NCBI GenBank assembly: GCA_004377135.1
Contig: SOHS01000130.1
Coordinates: forward strand, 1-12,379
Length of the DNA stretch: 12,379 nt
DNA from: Dehalococcoidia bacterium
GTDB taxonomy: Bacteria > Chloroflexota > Dehalococcoidia > GIF9 > AB-539-J10
Direction: 5' to 3'
This document shows, in pieces, positions 6,794 to 12,379 of the stretch. Under the pieces are notes generated by a model that was not told the origin of the DNA, made no database searches, and saw only the letters and a program-made list of their open reading frames with translations. The stretch's first letter is position 1. Each line of letters begins with the position of its first letter. The position numbers and the translations under genes were made by a program.

Positions 6794-7489
6794 ATGATCA
6801 AGCCAGCTCATGTGATGGTAATTACACCTCATCCCGATGATGCTGAATTTGGTGTTGCCGGGACTGTAGCTCGCTGGACAGGTGAAGGAAAGGATGTTAT
6901 CTACGTGGTATGCACCAATGGCGACAAGGGCACCAGTGACCCAACTGTGAAACCAGACGAACTAGCCAGAATCAGAGAACAGGAACAGCTAACAGCAGCC
7001 AAGCTATTAGGGGTGACGAAGGTCATCTTCCTGCGCCATCCAGACCAAGCTCTGGAAGATACACCTGAATTCAGAAAAGAGATTGTGCGCCTGATAAGGA
7101 CATACAGACCAGAGACAGTGGTCACTGCTGACCCATACCGGCGCTATATCTGGCACCGTGATCATCGAATCACTGGACAGGTTACACTTGATGCCATCTT
7201 CCCCTACGCCAGGGATTTTCATTCCTTTCCTGATTTACTGGAGGAAGGGCTTCCGCCTCACAAAGTCAAAGAGGTATTGCTCTGGGGCGCTCAAGAGCCT
7301 AACTATCGCACTGATATTACCACCACCTTTGCCACTAAAGTTGCCGCCCTGCGTTGCCACAAGAGCCAGATAAGCGACAATCCTTCTGATGGATTGGAGG
7401 AACGTCTTAGGGAACGACATAAGGCACTAGCCCATGGGGAAGATTATGAACTAGCTGAAGCTTTCTACCGGATAGAGATATGGTGGTAA
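6794..7489 (+). CDS. PIG-L/LmbE-family deacetylase, MshB/BshB-like
   Basis: This 231-residue protein is of the PIG-L zinc deacetylase family, which removes acetyl from GlcNAc-type substrates: GlcNAc-inositol in mycothiol, GlcNAc-malate in bacillithiol, GlcNAc-PI in eukaryotes. The metal motif ITPHPDDAEFG gives His13, Asp15 (general base) and Asp16. The third ligand lies in WHRDHR (His121, Asp123, His124). The frame extends upstream to a TTG at 6722, but that would start inside the promoter. ATG 6794 has AAGAAGG 10 nt upstream and puts PHPDD at the normal distance from the N-terminus. It diverges from the tandem-GNAT gene and lies just past the GT4 gene. That combination suggests deacetylation of the GT4 product followed by re-acylation. 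Confidence 0.9.
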   Translation: MIKPAHVMVITPHPDDAEFGVAGTVARWTGEGKDVIYVVCTNGDKGTSDPTVKPDELARIREQEQLTAAKLLGVTKVIFLRHPDQALEDTPEFRKEIVRLIRTYRPETVVTADPYRRYIWHRDHRITGQVTLDAIFPYARDFHSFPDLLEEGLPPHKVKEVLLWGAQEPNYRTDITTTFATKVAALRCHKSQISDNPSDGLEERLRERHKALAHGEDYELAEAFYRIEIWW

Positions 7490-7507
7490 TCAGCCTACCA
7501 ATTTCAG

Positions 7508-7531
7508 TGGGCAATGCTTTAGCCTTGCCTA
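7508..7531. terminator. Small hairpin between two convergent genes
   Basis: Arms GGCAATGC (7510-7517) and GCCTTGCC (7522-7529) pair at seven of eight positions around a TTTA loop, in the 39-bp gap between the stops of the deacetylase and the metallo-hydrolase. It lacks a T-tract on either strand, so it is only a possible bidirectional terminator. Confidence 0.35.
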
Positions 7532-8170
7532 CGTTAAAAGCCAGAGCACTTCGCCGCACAGGTTGGGCTCATGAGGTCGAGAGGTAAAGACAGCAAACTC
7601 TTCCTTCTCGTTCTTTAATACGGTGGAATTCCCGTGGCCAGGGTATATTTGAGTATCGTCTGGCAATACAAAGATTTTCTCGGTTATAGACTTGATTATC
7701 TGCTTAAAATCATCTGGGGAGCTTGTCCTCCCCGGTCCTCCAGGGAAAATGGTATCTCCTGATATAAGGTAGCGACCAACCCTGAAGCACAGACTACCTG
7801 GGGTGTGCCCCGGTGTATGAAGCACTGTAAACTTAAGCTCTCCCAACCAAACCGTGTCCCCATTATTTAATAATATCTCTGGGGGTGAGGTCAGCTTCCT
7901 TGCGTCAGAAGCGTGGGCAGCCAGGGGAACTTTCAGTTCAGCGCGTAATTGGGCAAGAGCACCAATATGGTCCATGTGGTTGTGAGTCAACAATATGTAT
8001 TGAGGTGTGGTATTTTTCAATTTATCTTTGATGATGTTCGCCTCCGCGGGAGCATCTATTAGCGCACTATCCTGGGTTCTTCGATGGGTTACAATATACG
8101 CGTTGGTCCCGAAGGGACCCAGTTCAAGCTTCTCAACCCGAATAGCATTGTCTTCGGCTACGATTGTCAT
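7529..8170 (-). CDS. Metallo-beta-lactamase-fold hydrolase, glyoxalase II-like
   Basis: This 213-residue protein has the full set of metal ligands of the glyoxalase II/GloB (YcbL-like) group: THNHMDH (62-68: His63, His65, Asp67, His68), His122 in HTPGHTPGS, Asp139 in ISGDTIF and His179 in YPGHG. Its length is that of the short bacterial type without the long C-terminal helical domain. Known members hydrolyse thioesters of low-molecular-weight thiols such as S-lactoylglutathione; others have different esters or unknown substrates. It converges on the deacetylase gene with a gap of 39 bp. If the upstream genes make a thiol cofactor, this could act on its conjugates, but that is context only. 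An extended -10 promoter precedes it, and the SD is weak (GGTGA near the ATG). Confidence 0.88.
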   Translation of the reverse strand: MTIVAEDNAIRVEKLELGPFGTNAYIVTHRRTQDSALIDAPAEANIIKDKLKNTTPQYILLTHNHMDHIGALAQLRAELKVPLAAHASDARKLTSPPEILLNNGDTVWLGELKFTVLHTPGHTPGSLCFRVGRYLISGDTIFPGGPGRTSSPDDFKQIIKSITEKIFVLPDDTQIYPGHGNSTVLKNEKEEFAVFTSRPHEPNLCGEVLWLLT

Positions 8171-8205
8171 AGTTCACCATTCCCGGGTTTGACCATATAT
8201 TCACA

Positions 8206-8211
8206 ATTATA
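8206..8211 (-). promoter_or_regulatory. Extended -10 promoter for the metallo-hydrolase
   Basis: The minus strand reads TGGTATAAT, identical to the element before def. The TATAAT box is at 8211-8206 and transcription would begin near 8199, about 29 nt before ATG 8170. No good -35 is visible. Confidence 0.55.
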
Positions 8212-8256
8212 CCATGAGGTGGGAAGGACTGAACGTCAGTAAGCAACAAAGGTTCA

Positions 8257-8285
8257 TTGACGGGGAACAGAAGGCAAAGTAAAAT
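8257..8285 (+). promoter_or_regulatory. Promoter immediately before the M16 peptidase gene
   Basis: TTGACG (8257-8262), a 17-bp spacer and TAAAAT (8280-8285) match at five of six positions each. The transcript would start near 8292, after the first ATG at 8288 and just before the second at 8294, so it would be leaderless. Confidence 0.6.
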
Positions 8286-8293
8286 TCATGGTA

Positions 8294-9586
8294 ATGTACA
8301 ACAAGGCTGTGCTCGATAATGGCTTGAGAGTTATCACCAGTACTATGCCCCATAGCCGCTCAGTATGCCTTGCAATCCTCGTAGGTGCTGGTTCCTGCTA
8401 CGAAAGTGAAGAAGAGGCGGGCATCTCCCACTTCGCCGAGCATTTATTCTTCAAAGGCACACAGCGGCGACCAACGTCCAAGGAAATAACTCAGGATATT
8501 GAAGGCGTTGGTGGCATAATCAATGCTGGCACAGACAAGGAATTAACTATCTTCTGGTGTAAGGTTGCTAAGCCTCACTTCCCCGTCGCCCTTGACGTGC
8601 TATCTGACCTCTTGCTCAATTCTCTCTTTGATAGCAAAGAAATAGAGCAAGAGCGGCGGATTATCAGCGAGGAAATCAATATGAACCTGGACCTTCCTCA
8701 GCAAAGGATAAGCATGCTCATAGACGAGCTGTTATGGCCGGAGCAACCTCTGGGGCGCGAGGTCATCGGATACAGGGAAACTGTATCTTCGATAACAAGG
8801 GAGCAACTATTAAACTACGTTGCTCACAGATATATGCCCAATAACACCGTGCTTAGCATTGCCGGCAACATACAACATGAAGAAGCAGTGGCTCAAATTG
8901 AGCCTCTGTTTAGTAAATGGGCTGCCGGGGAGCTAATAACTGGCTATATAACTGATGACAAGCAAACGGAAGCCAGGTTACGTATTGAGCCCAGGGATAT
9001 CGAGCAAGCGCACCTTTGCCTCGCTGTTCACGGCTTTTCTCGCTCCCACCCGCAACGTTTTACCCTTGACTTGCTTAACACAGTCCTTGGCGGTGGCATG
9101 AGCAGCCGCCTATTTACGGAGATACGAGAGCATAGGGGGCTAGCCTACGATATTCACAGCTATACCGAGCACTTCCTCAAGTCGGGGGCATTTGCTATTT
9201 ATGCTGGCGTTGACCCCCAAAAAATAGAAACTGCTGTGGTAGCTATCCTCGAAGAGATGTCTCAAATTAAACAAAGAATTACCGCCAATGAGCTTACCAG
9301 GGCTAAAGAATTGTCAAAAGGAAGATTATATTTGCGGTTTGAGGATAGCCAGAATGTAGCGTTATGGTACGGTGGTCAGGAGATATTAACGCAGCAAATC
9401 CTGGACATAGACGATGTCATTTCTATTGTGGATGCCATTACCATAGATGAGCTAAAAGAAGTAGCCGAGGAGATTCTAACCGATAGTGGACTTAATTTAG
9501 CTGTAACAGGACCGATTAAGGAAGAAGAGTCTTATCGAGATAGTCTTATCAAGGAAAAGCCTTTAAGGCAATTGCTTAAGCTCTAA
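8294..9586 (+). CDS. M16 family zinc metallopeptidase (processing-peptidase-like)
   Basis: This protein of 430 residues is the normal length of bacterial one-chain M16B peptidases related to mitochondrial processing peptidase. The inverted zinc motif HXXEH is in ISHFAEHLFFKG (His46, Glu49, His50), with the distal Glu ligand in ERRIISEEINM (Glu127). The second lobe has the conserved substrate-side segment GGGMSSRLFTEIREHRGLAYDIHSY, given here as SSRLF...REHRGLAY, with the usual Arg/Tyr pair. No signal peptide is seen, so it probably works in the cytoplasm on peptides or small proteins. Two ATGs are possible (8288 and 8294). I prefer 8294 because the promoter predicts a transcript starting near 8292, and because MYNKAVLDNGL is the family's usual opening. 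A strong hairpin follows the stop. Confidence 0.9.
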   Translation: MYNKAVLDNGLRVITSTMPHSRSVCLAILVGAGSCYESEEEAGISHFAEHLFFKGTQRRPTSKEITQDIEGVGGIINAGTDKELTIFWCKVAKPHFPVALDVLSDLLLNSLFDSKEIEQERRIISEEINMNLDLPQQRISMLIDELLWPEQPLGREVIGYRETVSSITREQLLNYVAHRYMPNNTVLSIAGNIQHEEAVAQIEPLFSKWAAGELITGYITDDKQTEARLRIEPRDIEQAHLCLAVHGFSRSHPQRFTLDLLNTVLGGGMSSRLFTEIREHRGLAYDIHSYTEHFLKSGAFAIYAGVDPQKIETAVVAILEEMSQIKQRITANELTRAKELSKGRLYLRFEDSQNVALWYGGQEILTQQILDIDDVISIVDAITIDELKEVAEEILTDSGLNLAVTGPIKEEESYRDSLIKEKPLRQLLKL

Positions 9587-9593
9587 TATTATA

Positions 9594-9625
9594 CAGAAGG
9601 AACCGCCTCACGGCGGTTCTTTCTG
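9594..9625. terminator. Bidirectional hairpin terminator between M16 peptidase and groEL
   Basis: Arms at 9594-9607 (core GAACCGCC) and 9612-9625 (core GGCGGTTC) form a 14-bp stem with one G-T pair and a 4-base loop. It starts 7 bp after the M16 stop and lies 37 bp beyond the groEL stop on the other strand. On the plus strand the stem is followed by CTTCTGG; the T-rich part lies within the arm (TTCTTTCT). Confidence 0.75.
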
Positions 9626-9661
9626 CTTCTGGTGAATTTAGTTGAATTCCAGCCACAGAGG

Positions 9662-11287
9662 CTACATCATGCCCTCGTATCCTCCTCCTCCTGGCATCGC
9701 CGGCATCTTTTCCTTCTCAGGAATGTCCGTTACCAGGGACTCCGTAGTCAGAATCATAGTGGCAATGCTCGCACCATTCTGTAGAGCGCTCCTGGTGACC
9801 TTGAGAGGGTCTACAATGCCCCTTTCTACCATATTTACACCCAGTTCATCTTTGAAGGCGTCGTAGCCTATGCCAGGCTTGCTTTCCTTTATGGCATTTA
9901 TCACCACTGAGCCCTCCCGGCCACTATTTCCAGCGATGCACCTCAGAGGCTCCTCCAGGGCTCGTTTCAAGATATTCACCCCAGTAGCCTCATCACCCCC
10001 CATCTTGAGCTTCTTCAAGGTCGGCAAGGCATTGAGAAGGGCAACACCACCACCAGGCAGGATACCTTCTTCGACGGCAGCTCGAGTAGCTGACAAGGCA
10101 TCCTCTACACGGTGTTTTTTCTCTTTAAGCTCTGTTTCCGTAGCCCCACCTACTTTAATCACCGCCACGCCGCCTGCTAATTTAGCCAGTCTTTCCTGTA
10201 ATTTCTCCTTATCATAATCCGAGGTGCTTATATCAATCTCGGCCCTGATTTGCTTAATTCGAGCCTCAATATCTTTAGTCTCGCCCTTGCCTTCAACAAT
10301 AGTGGTATTATCTTTATCGGCAATCACCCTTCTGGCTCGCCCTAAATCCTCCACTGTCACCGAATCTAATTTCCTGCCAACTTCTTCAGATATAACAGTG
10401 CCTCCGGTAAGAACGGCTATATCCTGAAGCATGGCTTTTCTCCTGTCGCCAAAGCCAGGTGCTTTAAGCGCTAGCGGGGATAAAGTGCCCCTCAGCTTAT
10501 TAACCACTAACGTAGCCAGGGATTCGCCTTCCACATCTTCAGCGATAATCACCAGATTTTTAGAGAATTGGACAATTTTTTCCAAAGCGGGCAGGATATC
10601 GTTTATGGCCGATATCTTCTTATCAGTAATGAGAATGTAGGGGTCCTCTAGCTCTGCCCTCATTTGTTCGGCGTTGGTGATGAAATAAGGGCTGATGTAG
10701 CCGCGGTCGAACTTCATACCCTCAACAAACTCGGTCTCGAATTGCAGCCCCTTGCCTTCTTCGACAGTGATAACACCATCTTTGCCCACCTTTTCCATAA
10801 CGTCAGCAATCAAATTGCCAATTTCTCGGTCAATAGCTGATATAGCGGCTACCTGAGCTACCTGCTCTTTACCAGCCACTGGTATAGACATTTTCTTGAG
10901 CTCATCAACTAAAGCCTCTATCCCTTTATCAATCCCACGCTTTAGAGCCATGGAATCAGCTCCAGCAGCGATGTTCTTGAAGCCCTCATTAATAATAGCC
11001 TGGGCTATAATAGTGGATGTACTGGTGCCATCGCCACATTGGTCATTGGTCTTGGTGGCTGCCTGCTTTACTAGCTGCACCCCCATATTCTCAAAGGGGT
11101 CAGGCAACTCTATTTCTTTGGCTATAGAAACGCCGTCGTTGAGAACCGAAGGAGCACCCCATTTCTTATCCAGTGCTACGGGTCGCCCGCGTGGTCCCAG
11201 AGTTACCCTGATAGCATCGGTCAGGGTATCTACGCCGTTCTTTAATGATTTCCTTGCTTCCTCGCCGAAAATAATTTGTTTTGCCAT
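9662..11287 (-). CDS. groL: Chaperonin GroEL (Hsp60)
   Basis: This 541-residue protein is the full length of GroEL, the 14-subunit ATP-driven folding chamber. ATP-site residues are present: Asp51 in LNDGVSIAKEIEL, Asp86 in CGDGTST, and the catalytic Asp in EDALSATRAAVEEG, followed by LPGGG. The C-terminus is the flexible Gly/Met-rich tail (MPGGGGYEGMM), though it is short. The ATP-loop wording NDQCGDGTSTST differs from the usual NDVAGDGTTTAT. A perfect SD, AAGGAGGT, stands before the ATG, 17 nt after groES, so both are read from the same CIRCE-controlled transcript. Confidence 0.97.
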   Translation of the reverse strand: MAKQIIFGEEARKSLKNGVDTLTDAIRVTLGPRGRPVALDKKWGAPSVLNDGVSIAKEIELPDPFENMGVQLVKQAATKTNDQCGDGTSTSTIIAQAIINEGFKNIAAGADSMALKRGIDKGIEALVDELKKMSIPVAGKEQVAQVAAISAIDREIGNLIADVMEKVGKDGVITVEEGKGLQFETEFVEGMKFDRGYISPYFITNAEQMRAELEDPYILITDKKISAINDILPALEKIVQFSKNLVIIAEDVEGESLATLVVNKLRGTLSPLALKAPGFGDRRKAMLQDIAVLTGGTVISEEVGRKLDSVTVEDLGRARRVIADKDNTTIVEGKGETKDIEARIKQIRAEIDISTSDYDKEKLQERLAKLAGGVAVIKVGGATETELKEKKHRVEDALSATRAAVEEGILPGGGVALLNALPTLKKLKMGGDEATGVNILKRALEEPLRCIAGNSGREGSVVINAIKESKPGIGYDAFKDELGVNMVERGIVDPLKVTRSALQNGASIATMILTTESLVTDIPEKEKMPAMPGGGGYEGMM

Positions 11288-11304
11288 TCGCTTACCTCCT
11301 TTTC

Positions 11305-11595
11305 TTAACTCCGCTTGGCCAGAATATCACCCTCTCGCATGATAACCAGCTCTTCATCTTCTAGCTTAAACTCTGTGCCAGCGTATTTGGAATAAATAAC
11401 CTTGTCTCCTTTCTTTACCTCCATGGCGATACGTTTGCCATCTTCAGTCAACCTGCCCGGACCGACAGCAATAATTTTGCCTTCCTGGGGCTTCTCTTGG
11501 GCTGTATCTGGTAAAACTATCCCTCCTTTGCTTACTTCTTCCTTGGGCGTTGGTTTTATCACTACCCTGTCTCCCAAAGGTTCAATCTTAGCCAT
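11305..11595 (-). CDS. groS: Co-chaperonin GroES (Hsp10)
   Basis: This 96-residue protein is the seven-subunit lid of the GroEL chamber. It opens with KIEPLGDRVVIKP, has the mobile loop EEVSKGGIVLPDTA that contacts GroEL (about 19-32), then KVIYSKYAGTE and the C-terminal ILAKRS. The SD AAAGGAGG lies 5 nt before the ATG. It is the first gene of the groES-groEL operon, with promoter and CIRCE directly upstream. Confidence 0.97.
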   Translation of the reverse strand: MAKIEPLGDRVVIKPTPKEEVSKGGIVLPDTAQEKPQEGKIIAVGPGRLTEDGKRIAMEVKKGDKVIYSKYAGTEFKLEDEELVIMREGDILAKRS

Positions 11596-11619
11596 GTTTC
11601 CTCCTTTCCTAGATTTATT

Positions 11620-11646
11620 TTAGCACTCTATCCCTGAGATTGCTAA
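11620..11646 (-). promoter_or_regulatory. CIRCE operator (HrcA binding site) of groES-groEL
   Basis: Plus-strand arms TTAGCACTC (11620-11628) and GATTGCTAA (11638-11646) are separated by 9 bp. This is the standard CIRCE arrangement with one mismatch (GATTGCTAA in place of GAGTGCTAA). It overlaps the predicted transcription start, so the repressor HrcA would block transcription until heat or protein stress. hrcA itself is not in the window. Confidence 0.93.
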
Positions 11647-11652
11647 CTTTTT

Positions 11653-11680
11653 ATTATATCAAGAAAACCCAAAAATGCAA
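11653..11680 (-). promoter_or_regulatory. Promoter of groES-groEL
   Basis: On the minus strand TTGCAT (11680-11675), a 16-bp spacer and TATAAT (11658-11653) form the promoter. The start is expected near 11646, at the edge of the CIRCE element, which fits HrcA control of a housekeeping-sigma promoter. Confidence 0.7.
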
Positions 11681-11711
11681 GAGGTTTTTACCGAAATTTA
11701 GCAAAAATTTC

Positions 11712-11740
11712 TTGAATTATTACACTAAACCGTGTATAAT
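11712..11740 (+). promoter_or_regulatory. Strong promoter of the XRE regulator gene, 9 bp from its ATG
   Basis: TTGAAT (11712-11717), a 17-bp spacer and a perfect TATAAT (11735-11740). The transcript would start near 11747 and the ATG is at 11750, giving a leaderless mRNA. It lies back to back with the groES promoter, their -35 boxes 31 bp apart. Confidence 0.72.
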
Positions 11741-11749
11741 TTTTAAGAG

Positions 11750-11992
11750 ATGGAGCGAAGAAAAAAGAAAAAAAGGCAATGGAGTAAAGAAGAGATTAGG
11801 GCGCTAAGGCAACATCTGAATTTAACTCAAATGAAGCTAGCCGATGAATTAGGCACGCGGCAACAAACCATAAGTGAATGGGAAAAGGGGCTGTATAGAC
11901 CTCGAGGAGCATCGGCAACCTTGCTCAACATAATTGCCGAACGAAGTGGCTTTACTTACAAAGCCGAAGAGAAGCACGATGAATCAAATTAA
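11750..11992 (+). CDS. Small XRE-family helix-turn-helix protein
   Basis: This 80-residue DNA-binding protein begins with a strongly basic stretch (MERRKKKKRQW). A Cro/CI-type helix-turn-helix follows at about 13-65: EEIRALRQHLNLTQMKLADELG, with recognition helix TRQQTISEWEKG. There is no ligand or catalytic domain. It is too small to be HrcA and unrelated to it. The next Met is inside the HTH, so ATG 11750 must be the start although no useful SD is present. Its target is unknown; self-regulation or control of the downstream DUF2851 gene (100 bp away, same strand) is plausible. Antitoxin-type XRE proteins look similar, but no toxin-like partner is seen next to it. Confidence 0.85.
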   Translation: MERRKKKKRQWSKEEIRALRQHLNLTQMKLADELGTRQQTISEWEKGLYRPRGASATLLNIIAERSGFTYKAEEKHDESN

Positions 11993-12092
11993 GGTAGGCT
12001 GCCGGGGTTTTTCCAGGGGCAAGAGGAAATATTGTGAGCAATACTCCAAGGTTTAAACAATTGATACAAGGTGACAGGTAATTTTTTGTGCC

Positions 12093-12379
12093 ATGATTAC
12101 ACGTAATCGGATAAAATTCTCGGAAAAACAAGCAGCTCTAATATGGCAACAAGTGGTGGGAAGGGAGCTGACCTCTTCGGAAGACGCGCTAGTCAGTGTA
12201 ATCTATCCTGGGAGGACTAATGGTGATAGTGGCCCTGATTTTCGGGATACGGTTATTGTAAATAAATCTCATTTGACGAAAGGGGATGTAGAGGTTCACA
12301 TTAAATCCAGCGATTGGTATAGCCATGAACATCATGTTGATGCTGCATATAATAATGTCATCCTTCATGTTGTGATGTG
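12093..12379 (+). CDS. DUF2851 family protein, N-terminal part (3' end outside window)
   Basis: The frame runs from ATG 12093 to the window edge without a stop, giving 95 codons. An in-frame TGA at 12072-12074 fixes the start to this ATG. The protein has LIWQQVVG, VIYPGRTNGDSGPDFRDTVI (about 36-55) and GDVEVHIKSSDW (64-75), followed by AYNNVILHVV. These are the hallmarks of the DUF2851 family as I remember it, whose function is not established. The Pro-Asp-Phe near residue 49 followed about 18 residues later by Glu-Val-His-Ile-Lys resembles the PD-(D/E)XK nuclease layout, which is speculation. No SD is visible before the ATG. Confidence 0.8.
   Translation, partial: MITRNRIKFSEKQAALIWQQVVGRELTSSEDALVSVIYPGRTNGDSGPDFRDTVIVNKSHLTKGDVEVHIKSSDWYSHEHHVDAAYNNVILHVVM

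Noticed and set aside
6715..6801. N-terminal extension of the tandem GNAT up to 6801, with an AAGGAGG at 6774-6768
   Set aside because: The SD-like AAGGAGG has no in-frame start codon at a suitable distance, and the region is occupied by the divergent promoter and the deacetylase leader.
4526..7489. Direct naming of the genes as mshA, mshD and mshB
   Set aside because: Family and layout fit, but substrates are unproved, MshC is not seen, and GT4, PIG-L and tandem-GNAT proteins are often over-annotated with these names.
9870..10217. Plus-strand open frame of 115 codons inside groEL, and others at 9642, 10224, 10431 and 10896
   Set aside because: They lie antisense within the certain groEL gene; their sequences are Ser/Pro/Leu-rich reflections of its codon use and have no SD or family resemblance.
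12034..12081. A 15-codon frame with AGAGGA upstream, between the XRE and DUF2851 genes
   Set aside because: Too short to distinguish from chance; no leader-peptide codon bias or attenuator hairpin was seen.
11750..12379. XRE plus DUF2851 as a toxin-antitoxin or phage-type module
   Set aside because: No toxin family, integrase, repeat or composition shift was visible, and the DUF2851 gene is cut off.

Overview
The window reads as ordinary, gene-dense bacterial chromosome: medium GC, Shine-Dalgarno-led as well as apparently leaderless genes, and sigma-70-type promoters. My best guess is a Chloroflexota bacterium, probably Dehalococcoidia-like or from an uncultured relative. This rests on remembered family resemblance (the GroEL N-terminus, the C-terminally anchored CARDB-like surface protein, the DUF2851 gene), not on a search. 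There is no phage, insertion sequence, CRISPR array, tRNA or rRNA.

Layout. 1-1626: the 3' end of a large cell-surface protein, a strong hairpin, then a small lipoprotein with a Cys/His pattern resembling transglutaminase-like enzymes. 1638-2123 (-): a peptide deformylase whose first HEXXH histidine is glutamine. 2124-2468: a 345-bp control region with outward-facing promoters. 2469-3257: a crotonase-family enzyme. 3520-5776: a two-gene unit of a GNAT_6/FemAB-like acyltransferase and a GT4 glycosyltransferase of the MshA/sucrose-phosphate-synthase type. 5755-6714 (-): a tandem-GNAT, MshD-like acetyltransferase that overlaps the glycosyltransferase tail to tail. 6794-7489 (+): a PIG-L/LmbE (MshB/BshB-like) deacetylase that diverges from the tandem GNAT across one symmetric promoter. 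7529-8170 (-): a glyoxalase-II-like metallo-beta-lactamase-fold hydrolase. 8294-9586: an M16 peptidase. 9662-11595 (-): the groES-groEL operon under a CIRCE operator. 11750-11992: a small XRE-type regulator. 12093-12379: the start of a DUF2851 gene, cut by the window edge.

The most interesting stretch is 3478-8170. It holds homologues of three of the four classes of enzyme that build mycothiol in Actinobacteria: glycosyltransferase, PIG-L deacetylase and tandem-GNAT acetyltransferase. Next to them are a second acyltransferase and a GloB-like hydrolase. The cysteine ligase MshC is not seen. A low-molecular-weight thiol or another acylated amino-sugar conjugate is a reasonable but unproved product.

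A second theme is transcription. Genes at 3520, 8294 and 11750, and possibly 6714, have good promoters whose -10 box lies only 8-13 bp before the ATG and lack a clear SD. This suggests leaderless or nearly leaderless mRNAs alongside SD-led genes such as groES and groEL.
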